In this document: one piece after another, positions 13,201 to 27,067 of the stretch
How the letters are laid out: each line of letters starts with the position of its first letter
How positions within the stretch are numbered: the first letter of the stretch is position 1
Source of the DNA: Adiantum capillus-veneris
Lineage: Eukaryota; Streptophyta; Polypodiopsida; Polypodiales; Pteridaceae
Length of the DNA stretch: 64,000 nucleotides
Reading direction: 5' to 3'
Assembly: GCA_014529385.2 (NCBI GenBank)
Contig: CM043959.1
Location: forward strand, 14,323,809 to 14,387,808
Translations under genes and position numbers: made by a program
The notes under the pieces: model-generated
Told to the model about the DNA's origin: nothing
Seen by the model: the letters and a program-made list of their open reading frames with translations, nothing else
Database searches by the model: none

Positions 13201-16200
13201 TTCACAGCGGCACCGACTCACTTCGTTCGTTTTGACGCCTTCAACTCCCCTTTGTTCGCCCTTGCAGCAGCAGGCACAGATGGAGGATTCTACTTTGCCA
13301 CAGAGGGACTCCACTGCAGCCCCCTCACCCGACCAAGCAAAACCCACCATCTGACTTGCTCCATCATCGACAGAGCAAGCGAGCAAGCCATGTCCGAGAA
13401 GCTGAACATCGAGGATCTTGCCCACCTCTACGAGAAGGCAGGCCTGAAGGAGATCGCGAACCTCCCCTTTGCTGCCACCTCTGCTAATTGCAAGATTCTC
13501 GGCACCAGACCCAGCAAAGGGGAGGTGCGCGATCTCCTTCAGGCCTGCCTTCTCGTAGAGGTGGGCAAGATCCTCGATGTTCAGCTTCTCGGACATGGCT
13601 ACTACCAGATAGAGTTTGAGACTCCCGAGATGGCGTCCAAGGTCACTGTGGTGAGCCCCCTGGCAATCCGAGCAGTTCGAGCACACTTCGACAGTGCGGC
13701 CACGGTTTCGACCCAGCTACCTACGTTCTTGTCGAGGAGGCAGACTTGTCCATCTCAGTCTGCTTCCCCAGCCTGCGGAGGGAGTACCTTCCGCTCTTTT
13801 CCAAGATAGGCTCAGCGATTGGGACTGTCCTGGAGACACCTCGCATCGCAGCCGCTGTAGCTGCCAAGGCGGCCGGCATCCGCACAGTGCATGTTCTGGT
13901 TCGGGACACCCACACTCTCCCGAAGGTCATCCTACTACCTCGAGTGAGTAGAGGTTGGTTCCGTCAGAGCGTGGAGTATTCTATCCTCCCGAATCAGTGT
14001 TTTATTTGTCGTCAGATGGGCCATCTTGCGAAGGCCTATCCACGGAGGAGACCCCAACCTACACCGCATCCCCCAGCCTTCAAGGGCTGGCCAGTAGCAG
14101 CAGACAGTCACAGGGTACGTAGGCAAAGCCATCCTCCGAGCCTCGGGCTCAAGCGGAGGAGCGCTGGCAGCAGGTTCGTGGTCGACATCGACGGGGGGCC
14201 ACCACGCCAGCCTGGCACTCATACTGGTCCCCAAGCTCCAGTCCAGCAATAGTGGGTTTCCACACGGAACCGATTCGACCCTCTTCAGCACGACGAGTTC
14301 CCCGCTCTACCCTCCACCTCAGCCTCACCTCTGACAGCACCTCCTCCCCCTGAGTTCCCCACCCCCCCCCCCCGGCCTCCTCCCTCCGCCTCTCCACCTT
14401 GCCCTCCTCCCTCTGTCGCTCCCCCTCTCCTCTTTCTCCCATGAGCCACCCTGCTTCCACATCTCCTCCAGGTTCTTCCCCGCATCTGTCCCAGGGGGCG
14501 AGAACATCCTAGGCTGCTAGGAGATCTCTTGGCAGCACTTTTGCCACGAATCGCTTAGCGAGAGAGAGAGAGAGAGAGAGAGAGAGCCTTTCTTGCGAAC
14601 CCCCCTACTGGTGTAGACGTCCCCCTTTGCAGCAGTTCCTCGTGGATTGACAAGCTTCCGACTTTACACGGTTTCTTGACAACCCCTCACTAGACTTTGA
14701 GGCAGCTTGCTTTAGAGTTCATCCTTGCAGCTAGAGGGATAGAGGCCCTGGACTCGGCGGTTGGCTTCTCTTTTCCCCTATGCGGCAGGGACCAGCCTAA
14801 GTAGACTTTAGACTCAGTGTTGGAGTGGCTACAGGCGCAAGCCCTCGAGTTCTCTCATCACATGGGAGACCTAGGGGTTACAGGCTTGGTTCAGACTTTG
14901 TGGCCGTTGGCCAAGTTTTCAGTGACACCTCCAGACTCAGCAGGTAGTAGACACATTGTGGTTCACTTCTTTGCTGGCTCGCAAAGCCCGCCAAGTACTC
15001 ATACATAAGGACTCTTGGACAGAGGAGGTTGCCTTGCGCACGGCTCGTTCTTCTTGGGCTTGGGCTAGACACTCTTTGCAATCACGCCTATCTCGGGGAC
15101 GCTCGGATGTGGATTGCTCCCTATCCAAGCCTGCCTCGAAGATAGCACCATTAGCTATTGCTATAGCATCAGTTCTCTCTCGCTCCCCATGAGGATTGTC
15201 TCATGGAACGTGTAGGGATTAAGTGGGCCCCAGTTTCAACACCAGAGGGGCCGACTGTGTCAGGAGCTTCAGCGGTGCCTTGTGGGAGGAGAGATTGACC
15301 TTCGTATGCTACAGGAGCATCATCTGTGTGAGAGCCGCATTAGACGTTGAGGTCAGCTTTTGCGTGGGGCGGTATGAGACATTTTGGTCAGCTGTATTTG
15401 GACCTGGTGGCATCCAGGGAGGGGTATCTATGACTATTGCGGACTCTTGGCAGCATGCCATTGTGGACAGAGGGATTATTGTGCCTGGCAGGGCTCAGTG
15501 GATCACTATGCAAGTTCAGGGTTGCCTCTTGGGCTTCCTGAACATCTATGCGCCCAATGTGGCGAGTGCACGTGCAGAATTTTGGTCTCACATTGTAGAG
15601 TCTCTGCCGTAGGCACAGCAATGGTGCATTGGAGGTAACTTCAACATGTTGGAGGACCCCTCTAACAAGATTGGAGGTAGCCATACTACTATGCATGGAG
15701 TTGAGTTGGCACCTTGGGAGAGGTTATGTATGACTGCGGGTTTCAGATGTGTGGCAGCATTCTAGCTTTGTGAGACCCCAGACAGCCTGGCCTTCTCTCG
15801 TTCGGACCACAGAGTAGGAAGAGTGAATCTACCTCGGATAGATCGCTTCTACACTACTGACCACTTCTGTGACTTGGGTGGGACAGTTTGCATTCTGGCT
15901 GGGACTTCTTTTTCAGACCATGCACCACTGATCCTCACAGTGACAGATAGACAGAGGAGAGGGAGCACAATGCTACGCATCCCTGAGAGGGCCTTGCTAG
16001 ACTCTGCGCTAAGAGAGTGAGTGGTGATTCTTTGGATAGAGGGCTTAGACATGCAAGACTCGCCTGCTAACAGAGTAGCCTCTGTCCTTGCTCAGCTTAG
16101 TCGGCTATTTCATCAGGAGTCTATAGCCCGTCTGGTTGAGGCGAGAGAGGAGAAGCGCAGCGTCTCCAACGGGGCGTTGCTTCCTTGCAGAGGATGCAAG

Positions 16201-19200
16201 AGCAGCATCTAGACAGTCCCTGGTTGGAGGAGCAGTTGCACCAGGCTCGCCAGGAGCTCGCCAGCACAGAGGAGAGGCGCCATAAGTTTGCTTTCCATCA
16301 ACAGCCATCTCAGTGGACCCAAGGTAAGTGACAGAGTGATAAGGGCTTTCTTTGAGACAGTGGGACCCCGACATGCGCATGCTAGGGTCAGTCAGTTGAG
16401 GAGGCCTGACGGGTCAGTTGCTTCAGAGCCAGAGGACATGCGTGCAGTTGCTACTGACTTTTACCGTGACCTGCTGTCAGCAGAGCCTCAGTCAAAGCAT
16501 CAGAATACATGCAAAGAGCAGGTTTGGGCACAGATGCCTTGTCTTGTGAGTGAGGAGATGCGCCAGAGGCTTGAGCTACCTCTTCGGTTAGATGAGCTCC
16601 ACGCAGCCCTTAGAGCACTTCCCCGTGGCAGCTGTCCAGATGAGGATGGTTTGACTCCCAGCGTTTTCTTGGAGTACTGGGACTTGCTTGGCTCAGATCT
16701 CTGTAGCGCTTTTCAATACATCCTACACACAGGAGAGATGCCTGACAGCATGAGTGAGGGCCTCATTTACCTCATTCCCAAGGAGGGTGGCTCCTTGGAT
16801 GAGATTCGACAGTGGCGGCCCATCACCATCCTCAACTCGGCCTACAAAATTCTTTCCAAGGCTCTTAGTTTCAGGATTCAGCCACTTCTAGAAAGCATTA
16901 TACATGGGATACAGACAGGTTTTGTCAAGGAGGGTAGTATTCTTGACAACATCTTTACTTTTTGGGAGGCATCTGCCCTCGCGCGGCTCCGTGGTGAGGA
17001 TCTGGTGATACTTCTTCTAGATTTTGAGAAGGCCTACGATAGAGTTGACTGGACTTTTTGGAGGGCACTCTACGTAGGATGGGCTTCTTTCTGTTCGCTG
17101 AGGCGATGAGCAGATTTTTGGTTTCACAGCAAGTTGGTCTACGTGGCTTAGCGCTCCCTATTCGGGGCGACGAGCTACTCGATGCTGAGTTTGCAGACGA
17201 CTCAGCTTTGTACTTGGAGGGCCAGGAGGCCAACCTTCCCAGGTGTGAGCAGACTCTTGAGACTTTTTGTTGTGCATCAGGCACACTGATCAAGTGAAGA
17301 AAAACAGTGGCTTTCTCGGTTCGTAGTGTTCGTACGCCTAATTGGCTGTCAGGTGAGGGTTTCAGATGGATTTCCCAAGGGACTGCAGTTCGATACTTGG
17401 GCTCTTAGGTTGGCTTGGACTTGTCTCCTGAGCAACAAATTGCTCCCCTCCTCCTATCCATCAGGAGGAAGCTGTTACATTGGAGCTCCGCACAACTTTC
17501 TTGGGCAGGCAGAGTTGTAGTGACCAACCAGGTGTTGTTGGCTACTATGTGCTACATCACATCTTGTTGGATCTTTTCGAGTTTCTGCATCAGCCTCGTG
17601 AAGAGGCTGATCAGGAATTTCCTTTGGTCAGAGCGCGACACTCAGATAGCCCGGGCCAAAGTGGCTTGGCAAGTCATCACTCTACCTTGTTCTCAAAGGG
17701 GGTTGGGGATCATAGACTCAGCACAGCAGAGTAGAGCCCTTTTTGGGAAGTTTGTTGTCAGAGGATCGCTTCCAGTGTCACGTGCACATCTAACCCTATG
17801 TGTACGTGGACAAGCTACTTCATGAAATGGGTTAAGTTCAGTTAGCCTAGCTTAGGGAGTGTTCTGGCACTTTTGTGAGTCTGTTTGCAGACTGTGCATG
17901 ACCAGACACTTACTGCATATCCTCTCATTGCACACAGCATGATCATCAGCATTACCATCACATTCCATCAGGAGCATTTTACAGTGCAAAAAACCTATTT
18001 TCCCTATTTTAGTCATTTTCACTTATTATTAATAAGTGACTTTGTTGGGAAACTGGGTAGGGCAATTTAGCCAAGCACGTATATAAAGAAACCTAGCATT
18101 AGTGTATTCTGGCAGAAGAGGCAGCAGACCAAGTACACCTTCTCAGCAAGACCAGCAAGAAGACCTAGCCATTTCAAGCTACCAAGACCAGCCAACATTT
18201 TCTCAACATTGCAAATCAGCCCAGCGTTTTGCATTTGCAGATCAACCTGGCGACAGCAGGACACAGCAAGACCATAGCGTTTTTGCATCAGGCCTCAAAT
18301 CAGCCCAGCGTTTTTGCATCAGAATTTCAGCCTAGCGTTTTTGCAATTTTCCGGCGTCATCACCTTCTCTACAGCGTTTTCAGTTTTCAGCGTGTAGACT
18401 CCACACCGCATCCCCCAAACCTCGCAAATCTCACCTTCCCGCAGCAGATCCTCACCACACGGTCAGATCAGCCAGCGTTTGCAGATTCAGTCCCAGAAAC
18501 GCAGATTTCAGCATCTACGTTTTCAGCGCATCGTCGTTGCATCGTTGCCATCGCCGTCGTCATCGACATAGAGTCAGAATTCAGCAGATACAAGATTTGC
18601 AGATTTCAGCCATTAATGTTTTCAGATTTCAGCCCGTCTCGTGGCCATCCTCATCGTCGGCAAGTCCTTTGCATTGTAGAGATTTGTGCAATCAATAGTA
18701 GACCGCTCTAGCCATAGAGAGTGGGGCCTTCAGAGGAGGGTTTGACAACATTCTGGTGTCGTATTCTTCTCTCTTTATCTCTCAGTCTCAGCACCTTCAT
18801 TCACAGTGTTTACCACTTTGTTTGTGATCAGTTGCACTCTCTCACTAAAGGAACGGAAGGCCTTCCTCCCTTCCGTAAGTAAAAGGAACCTTGAGCACAG
18901 TTCGGAGCACTCATCTTGAGCAAAGTTCAACATTCATTTCCGCTGCACCTTACATTGGTATCAGAGCTTTGGCAGTGTTCTATATCACTCAAGGAAAGAA
19001 CCACAAGAATTTATTTTTGCTTGTTGCGGTCGCACGTAACCCAAGTTCTCTTGGGCGTGTCGATTCCTACTTGTGTTTTTGAAGAGTGACAGGAAACCCA
19101 AGAAAGAAGGGCTTGTCCAGCCTCCCCTTGTTTCTCTTTTCACTCATTGAGACCAGACCGTGCACTTAGCGGCCGGCCAATCAACGTGAGGTGGGAAAAA

Positions 19201-22200
19201 GCAACCTTGGTGTGAGCGCAAGGCCGCCAAGGGGTGCGCCCGCGGGAAAGAGAAGATCTCGGGTGAAGAGAAGATCCTTCTCTAAACAGATTGCAAGCTA
19301 CAGAAGAACCTCAAGACTCAAGATCCTCAAGAACCTCAAGAACTCAAGACCATCTATAACCGGCCTGTACACAGTATAGGGCGGTACCAAATCTACAACC
19401 TGTTAATTATACACAGAGTACTGATGGGAAAGAGAGAGAGAGATTCAACACTTGCGTCCAGCGACTAGAATGTCACTGCGCACACGAGACCGACACCCTG
19501 TAGGCCCCAAAGACCAGCGCCCCTTTCGGTACTTCTTTATTCAATTTAAGATAGACGATCCGACCACTTAGTACAAGCTTTGACAAAACTATCCAAACCT
19601 AGCGAGGGCTGAAAACGCAGGTTTTCGACCTAATTTTGGCAACATAACGACATTGTAGGTCAAAAGTACCTATCTAGGGCAGATTCCCTCGCTATCTGGG
19701 AGCTTCCTGGTAAGCTGTCACAGAAATTCAGCGGGCTGTAATTCTCTATTTTTCACTGCCAGTGCCAAAAAGCTTGTACACGCATCCCAAGGCTCTCACG
19801 AGGTTCCCCTGGTGTTTCCTTGCAGTTTAGGTGCGAAACCCTAAACCTGTAGAACAACACAGCAGACTGTAATTCCCTATTTCGGATCGTATTTGCGGAG
19901 CGAACACGCCTACGCGTGTCCCAAGTGCTCCCGCACGCAATGGGATAGTTCCTCTATGAATTGGACGAGTTTTCACGCGAGAAAATCTCAATTTTTTGCG
20001 ATGGAATTGTGTGTACCTGTGGGGGATTAGCAATTAGCTAATCCGGTTCCTGTTCAAAAGGCTCTTGCCTTGGCAAACGCGCATAAACCCCCAGAACTGT
20101 ACATATTCATCTGAGTAGCCCAACTAGTGGGGCATTACCGTGCCAAATGGGAGAGAGAGAGATGCACGAGAGCAAATTATCGCGCTACATGAGACAGAGG
20201 AGGAGGCAAGCTTTCCATTAAAGCTGTAGACCTACACCCACTACTCACACACACACTGTAAGTTCACTTAGTGTAAAATTCAGCCTCCTCTCTCAAATTG
20301 GGCGCCTCCTCTTTATGCTGGAAGTGGCAAATTTCCCAGGAGCCGCCATGTGTCCAGTTTGCCCCTTTTTGAGTTAATGCTCAAAGCCTTAAGAAGAAAA
20401 ATGACAATAAAAAGAGCACTGACTTATAAAGTTATAATTGACTTGCCGAGTGGCCCAAATTCCGTCTGGCGCAACAAGCTTCCATACTCATCAGAATTCA
20501 GTGCTAACTAGCTTGATCAGTCCCAGACTCACCGGTCTAGACTCCCGATGTGAGAAACCTGTCCGCAGCCGTTTAACACTGGCCATGCAATGTCTACTTG
20601 CACCTTTTCAAAGGTTCCGGGGAAAACAAATAAAAATAAAATAAATAAAAATATGTAGTACATATTTAAAGAAAGCAACATGAAAAATACACCTCCTGGT
20701 GACACACCCCACTCTTGAAATACTGCAAACGACCTCGCTTGCATGCCAATAATACATGCTGATATCTCCTGATATCACATATATTCTATGATGGGAATCT
20801 AAGATATACATGCTTCCGGAAATGTAGCGTTGGACGATTAAACAATCCCACCAACCTGGCTATCACACATATACCAGGCATAGAAGTCTTCTGGTGTACT
20901 CTCAAGCACAAACTTCTCTAACCAAATTCTGTATGGAAAGAGTAGATACAATTGCTTAGCTACTCTTTTAAGCATCATGAACCATGCTCTCACATTGCGC
21001 CATAGAGCTACATCAAGTCACTGTGGGTTCCATTTGAAAGGCTTCAAGATATAGTTGCAATAGTTGAGGTGAATCAACCAATTCAGACTCTTCCATCCAT
21101 TTAGCATCCAATGATGGATAGTTCTTGAACTTCAGGGATCGGCAATGGTTGTAACAATCCCGATTGCTTTTGCCTGTCAAATTTGACCTTTTGGCAAACT
21201 AAGCATGATCGTACAAATGTGTCAAAATCTTGACGCAGAGCTCGCCAATAGAAGAATGCCTCAACCCCTTTCACTGTCGCATCAATTCCACAATGTCCAG
21301 CATAAGGTGGAGCATGACTTTCCATCAAAACCTTTGGCCGTAACTGTTTAGTAACGCATAACTTTTCATGCATCATGAGAAAGCCATTCTTAAGCATATA
21401 GTGCTCATGATGTTGGCCATCAACAAGCTTATCATAGATCCTTGCAAAATCTGAATCTTCACCATATTGTGTTTGCATTTCGTCTAATTCACAATGGTAC
21501 GGAATTGACACTACTGAATTTTGGGGCTTTCGTGGCAACGCGTCAACCACCACGTTCTTTTTCCCTATGCACAATCTAAAAATGGAACATTGACAAGATG
21601 TTTGCCCACCGCATGTGTTTCTCAGACAACTTCGTTTGTGTGAGAAAATATCGCAAGGTTTGATGATTTGTTTGGACAACAAAATCAGCCCCTAGCAAAT
21701 AGTGTTTCCAACTAGTGAGAGCATGAAGTACTGCCAACAATGGCCACACCCATCACACTGAACCACAAAAGGTTTCGAAAGATCTGACAAAATGATTACC
21801 GGATCTGAAGTCAGCTTCTCTTTCAAGTGTCTGAAGGCTAGAATTTTCTTGGTTGTCCACTTGAAAGTAACTCCTTTTCCTTGCAGTGCATGGAGTGGAG
21901 AAGCAATCTCAGCAAAATTTCGGATGAACCTCCTTAGTAGGAACATAAGCCTAGAAAGCTTCGAATGTCATGTACGGACTTCAAGTCTGGCCATGACCTA
22001 ATTGCTTCCACTTTAGCGGGATCCATGCGTACCCCATCCTTTGAAACAATGTGCCCAACAAAGTGAATCTCTTCCAAAAAGAATTCACTCTACTTCACAT
22101 TGATGAGTAGCCTGTTCTTGCGTAGCTCATTGAAAACTGCGGTCAAGTGAGCTCTATGCTCCTCTTCAGACTTTGAGTAGACAATCATGTCATCAAAGAA

Positions 22201-25200
22201 GGTACCCTCGAAGTTTCTATGTGGTCTAAAAATTATGTCCATCATTCTATTAAATGTGGGAGGAGTATTTGTGAGACCAAATGGCATGACAAGAAACTCA
22301 TAGAGACCAAATGTTGTCCTGAACGCAGTCTTATGGACATCTTCTAGCCTAATGCATATCTGGTGGTACCCGCTCTATAGGTCTATCCTTGTAAACCATG
22401 ACGCTCCCTCAAGCCGATCAAGAATGTCATCTATACTCGGTATGGGGAACCTATTCAAGAATGTCATCTATCCTCGGTATGGGGAACCTAGTCAATGCAC
22501 ATGCGCCATGAACCATCCTTCTTCTGCACTAGGAGTACAGGTGAACAAAAAGGGGATGAATTGGGCTGAATCAGCCCCTTCTCTAAAAGCTCGTTGACCT
22601 TACTCATAATCTCTTTCTGCTGGGCTGCACTAACCCTGTATGGTGGTCTATTCGGTGGACTAGAACCTGGCACAAGATCTATGGTATGATCCTCGGGTCT
22701 TTCAGGAGGTAACTCCCCTGGCAGCGAGTCCGAAAAACAATCACCAAAACCACTCAAAAAAGTTGACCTGTCTTTATCTAAAGTAGACAAATTAGATACA
22801 ACTTCAGGTACTTCTTTTGCAAAGATCAAGTACGTAGAAAGATGATTCTTTATTACAGATGAAATAGCAGAAGCAGAAACAACTGGAACAGACTCGCCTT
22901 TAAGCTTTACATCAAGGACATGAGTCTTTCCTCTATGTACAAGGGTTTTTTTTTTTTATGTGAGTATCCACCATAGCATGCAGCCTGTAACACCATGGGA
23001 TACCCAATAACACATCACAGCCCTCAAGTGGCATAATATGGAATTCTTCCGCATCCACATAACTCTGAATGTGCGAACGGACCTTCCCCAAAATGGGAGT
23101 AACAGGCTCTGAATGACCTGGGCATGCCAAACCTGCCTCACCTATCATACCCATCTCCTCTACACGAATGCCCAACTTTGAAGCCAATTCTGGTGATATA
23201 AAATCTACACAGGCTCCTCGATCAAAGAAAACCAGCACTGTTTGGTCTCTAACTTTGCCCCAAGCTCTGCACAGTTCCGTGGCATCTATGTTTGATTGAT
23301 CACCAACCAAATCTGGGACAAGTCCTGCACTTGGCTTTGGCTTCTTCCCTTTATGGTATGACGTGTCATCTTTATCCTGTGACTTCCTCTATGGGCATTC
23401 ATTAGCAAAATGTCCCTTCTCTTCACAAATGTAGCATTTCTTGGCCTCTCTTAGAGCTTTCCTTTCCTCAGATGTCTTGCTAGAAAAATGCCTTTTCTTC
23501 CCTTGGCTTCGCCCAGAAGAAGGTTTAAACTGCCTCTGTCCTCCGAAAGACTTCTTCTTGAAAGGTGGTACAGTGAGAGTTGTTGTGACATTGCCCTTGG
23601 CTGAAAATTGCTTGCCCTGGGACTCCTTGTTGCTGGCTTTAAATCCATTGAATTTACCCTGCAACAAGTTATTGGCCACTGTCGCATTCTCAATCAACTG
23701 CATAATGTTGATGACATTAGTCTTGGTACAGTAGTCCCTGATTTCCTTTGGCAATCACCAACAGTACCTTTCAATCTGTTTTGTCAAAGGTACAAACCTG
23801 TAAGAGCTTATGGGTAACAAGGCATCCCAAAATTTCTGATTGTACTCTTCCAGATTTGTACAATTTGACGCATTCAAATCATACCATGCCGTGATCACAT
23901 CCACCTCAAAAGTGTTTGTGAGAAATATCTGTTTAAACTGGACCCATGTTGTAGGTGCTTGGCCCTGATTTAACAATGTGGTCCACCATCTCAACGCATT
24001 ACCCTTCAAAAAGGTGGCAGTCTTGCGTATCTTGGAAGACTCTGTGAAGTTTGCATATGCCGCATAAAATTGTTGTATGAAGGTCAAGGCCTTCATTTTG
24101 TCCTGTGTGCCATTAAAAGTGTCAAACTTCATGGCTACCCCGCCTTCCTTGTATTCCTTTGGCTGGCTCGTAGTAACCACATTATCATCAACAGGTGATT
24201 TAAGAAGAGGTACTTCTCGGTCAAGCATTCCAACACCCATATCACCTATTTTACCAGGGTTATTCGCATTGTGAGCATTTTGCTGTGAAAAACAAGCCAT
24301 GCCAAAATGAGTTCCAAACTTCCAGGTATCCCAAAATTGCCATAAGCACCCTGAAAACCTGGTTGAACACCTATGTTTCCGTACATAGGGTTAACCGCAC
24401 TTGGTTGCATTACCCAAAACACATTTCCTGATATGTACCCTTGTAAACCTGTGGATGGTCTAGCCATAGCCTGAAACAATGAACCACCACCAAAGTAACC
24501 AGGATATGAAGTAAACGATGGAATGGTCTGTCGAACGGCTACTGCCTTGACCATTCACAGCCTGATGTCCAGATACCACATGTTCTTTTGGACCTGTAGA
24601 AACATTGGGTGTCTTCACCACCTGTTGCTGCTCTCCCACAGGAGCCTTTCCATGAGTGTCATGAGACCCCTCTGCATGTGAACCGTCTTTTTCACGTGGT
24701 ACGGGAGAGACATCCCGTTTACGAACCTGTAAGTACTTATTAACTTCGGATTTTGAGCCATTTGCTCGAAGATATCCATGATCTTCAAGAACCGAACTTT
24801 GAACATATGATCCTCATCCTCCGGCTCCATGGGTCGCTTCCCTTTGTCAACAACCCTATGCTCCTCCTACCCACTGTAAGAGGATGCTTCCTTTTCAGAA
24901 CCCTCGTCTCTCCTTTCTTCCATAGTTCACAACTCTATATCCTTTCACCCACAACAATCCACGACACACTCTTTGAGGAAAAAGTGTCTTATCCCGTCGA
25001 TGGAACCATATAACCAGCCTGTACATAGTATAGGGCGGTACCAAATCTACAACCTGTTAATTACACACAGAGTACTGATGGGAAAGAGAGAGAGATTCAA
25101 CACTTGCGTCCAACGACTAGAATGTCACTGCGCACACAAAACCGACACCCTATAGGCCCCAAAGACTGGCGCCCCTTTCGGTATTTCTTTATTCAATTTA

Positions 25201-27002
25201 AGATAGACGATCCGACCACTTAGTACAGGCTTTCACAAAGCTGTCCAAACCTGGCGAGGCTGAAAACGCAGGTTTCCGACCTGATTTCGGCAACATAACG
25301 ACGCAAAAACCGCTGTAGGTTAAAAGTACCTGCCTAGGGCGGATTCCCTCGCTATTTGGGAGCTTTCTGGTGAGTTCTCACAGAAATTCAACGGGCTGTA
25401 ATTCTTTGTTTTTCACTGCCCGGTGCCCAAAAGCCTGTACACGCATCCCCATTGTCATTCGTGGAGAGCAAGTTGTTCATTCTTCATCTCTCATTTCTAA
25501 TGTGCAGGCGAAGATTTAAAAGAATCAAGAGAAGGAAACTCTCTCAATCTCTTCTTTTCCAAAGTACGACACACATGATTTGTATGATCAAGATGTGATT
25601 ATTCACGAGCATGATGAATTTCATGATAATGATAAGCATGATGATTTGCATGATAAAGATGTCATTGTTCACAAGGATGATGGTTTAGTTGATGCTTTTT
25701 CTAGTGAAACTAATCTCGTTGCAGATTCGATCAATCAACGACGAACCGATCTTGGCTCTCGAGTCGAGATCCAAAGAACCCCCACAGGAAGTATTATGTG
25801 TTCGAATGATAAGTCAGTACGCATTGTTCGAGTGTTTCATTCGTGATGCTTTCCTGTATTTTAATCACCGTCCTTATGTGATCCCTTTTCACAAGCATGC
25901 AATAAAGCACGATGAACACGATTCTCTCATGAATGAGCACAGATGTATGCGGATTACTCCTGAAAAGATGAAATGTTTGCATTCAAGGAATTCACATTCC
26001 ATGTCTCTTCCTTGGCATGACACAATATTCGAAAGAGCACAAGAAAGATTGAGCAACAAGCATCGGCATTTCCATAGTGATCCTCAGTTCATAGATTTAG
26101 ATCAGAAAGACAAGTTTCGATGGGTATGTTCTCGGAGATTCTTGAAGAAGGTAGACGCATGACTATAGACGAAGTTGAAGCATTGAAGGAGCCACAGATG
26201 ACTTTGTATTGCTTTCGGCGCGGCCCAAAGAAGTAAGCGTTGCAGACCTTTATGAACTTCAAGTATCGCATGACCCACGCGTCAGAGTGGGCCGGCGAAG
26301 AGTCCTTTCCAGGATTCCAGACGCTGTTGGCGATCTCCCTCAATGCTCTCCGAGAAGTGACCCTCTGCGCACTTATAAACTTACAAGGAGTACCCAAGCC
26401 CAAAAGCATTAGTTCTAAAAGCACAAACACCCAAAAGCATCTATTGTCAAAGCACACGCAAAAGAGGCCCAAAATTTGCCAGCGTAAATCGCGGAAATCC
26501 GTCTTCGATTTGTGTCAGATGTTCAGCCTGTGATGAGACCGTCAAACATCTGCTTTGGGATTGTCGCTTCACTAGGGCCTTCCTTGACCGCATATCAGCA
26601 TGTATGTGCCTCCAATTTCCCTCGGCACTTTTCCACGAACAATTCTAGGCTTTTGGCATTCTCCCAACTTCCCTTCAACAATGTGCGGTCTTCTTCACAT
26701 GGGTCAGATTTTGGTCAGTATGGTCTTTGTGGCAACAACGCAATTGTTGCATGTTCCATCAGCATGATGTGGATCCCTTTCCTTCGTTCAAGATTTCGCT
26801 TAGGCAATCTCTACATTTTACCTTTGATGTAGGGGACATAACCTTAGATATCCTTTAGCTCTTCTATGTTTGCTTTTAGATCTTTCACATTACAGAACAC
26901 TTCTGTGTTCCTTCCTTTCTATCTGATCTTTCCAGTGGGTTTCCTCCTTTTGAGATTTCCCACTTGTAAATTAATCGAAACAGATTTACAAAGGAAAAAA
27001 AA

Positions 27003-27067
<65 letters not shown>

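Larger units (their letters stand above)
12900..17859 (+). mobile_element. Plant L1-type LINE, 3' end interrupted
   Basis: Plus-strand order: GC- and C-rich leader (12.95-13.38 kb), ORF1 with DUF4283-like and zinc-knuckle parts (13.39-14.25), a C/T-rich spacer with a GA tract at 14560-14586, APE endonuclease (15.19-16.0), RT (16.29-17.3) and the post-RT region (17.4-17.83). It has multiple frameshifts and stops. It ends against the LTR starting at 17860 without a poly(A). A LINE tail with zinc finger and A-rich end at 26.49-27.00 kb on the same strand could be its displaced 3' end. Confidence 0.85.
19355..25455 (-). mobile_element. Ty3/gypsy element B, 5' LTR truncated
   Basis: In sense (minus) order: truncated 5' LTR 25455-25009, gag, protease, RT, RNase H, integrase start, untranslated end and 3' LTR 20704-19355. 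The protease-RT-RNase H-integrase order defines gypsy. The LTRs agree closely over the shared 450 bp. The right LTR stops at 25455, where homology ends abruptly ('cacgcatccc' then unrelated). Integrase is also incomplete: it is lost after the zinc-binding part. No target duplication can be tested because one end is gone. Confidence 0.88.

Noticed and set aside
13066-13686. Minus-strand 206-codon frame starting with [16 protein letters not shown] in its centre
   Set aside because: It is the mirror of the plus-strand LINE ORF1 through the inverted repeat; the rest is shadow of GC-rich leader sequence.
14149-14507. Arg/Gly/Glu-rich minus-strand frames
   Set aside because: Reverse reading of the C/T-rich LINE inter-ORF spacer; repetitive low-complexity composition.
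24993-25008. Gypsy B primer site assigned to a specific tRNA
   Set aside because: The bases after TGG do not match a tRNA 3' end I can recall with certainty, so I left the tRNA unnamed.
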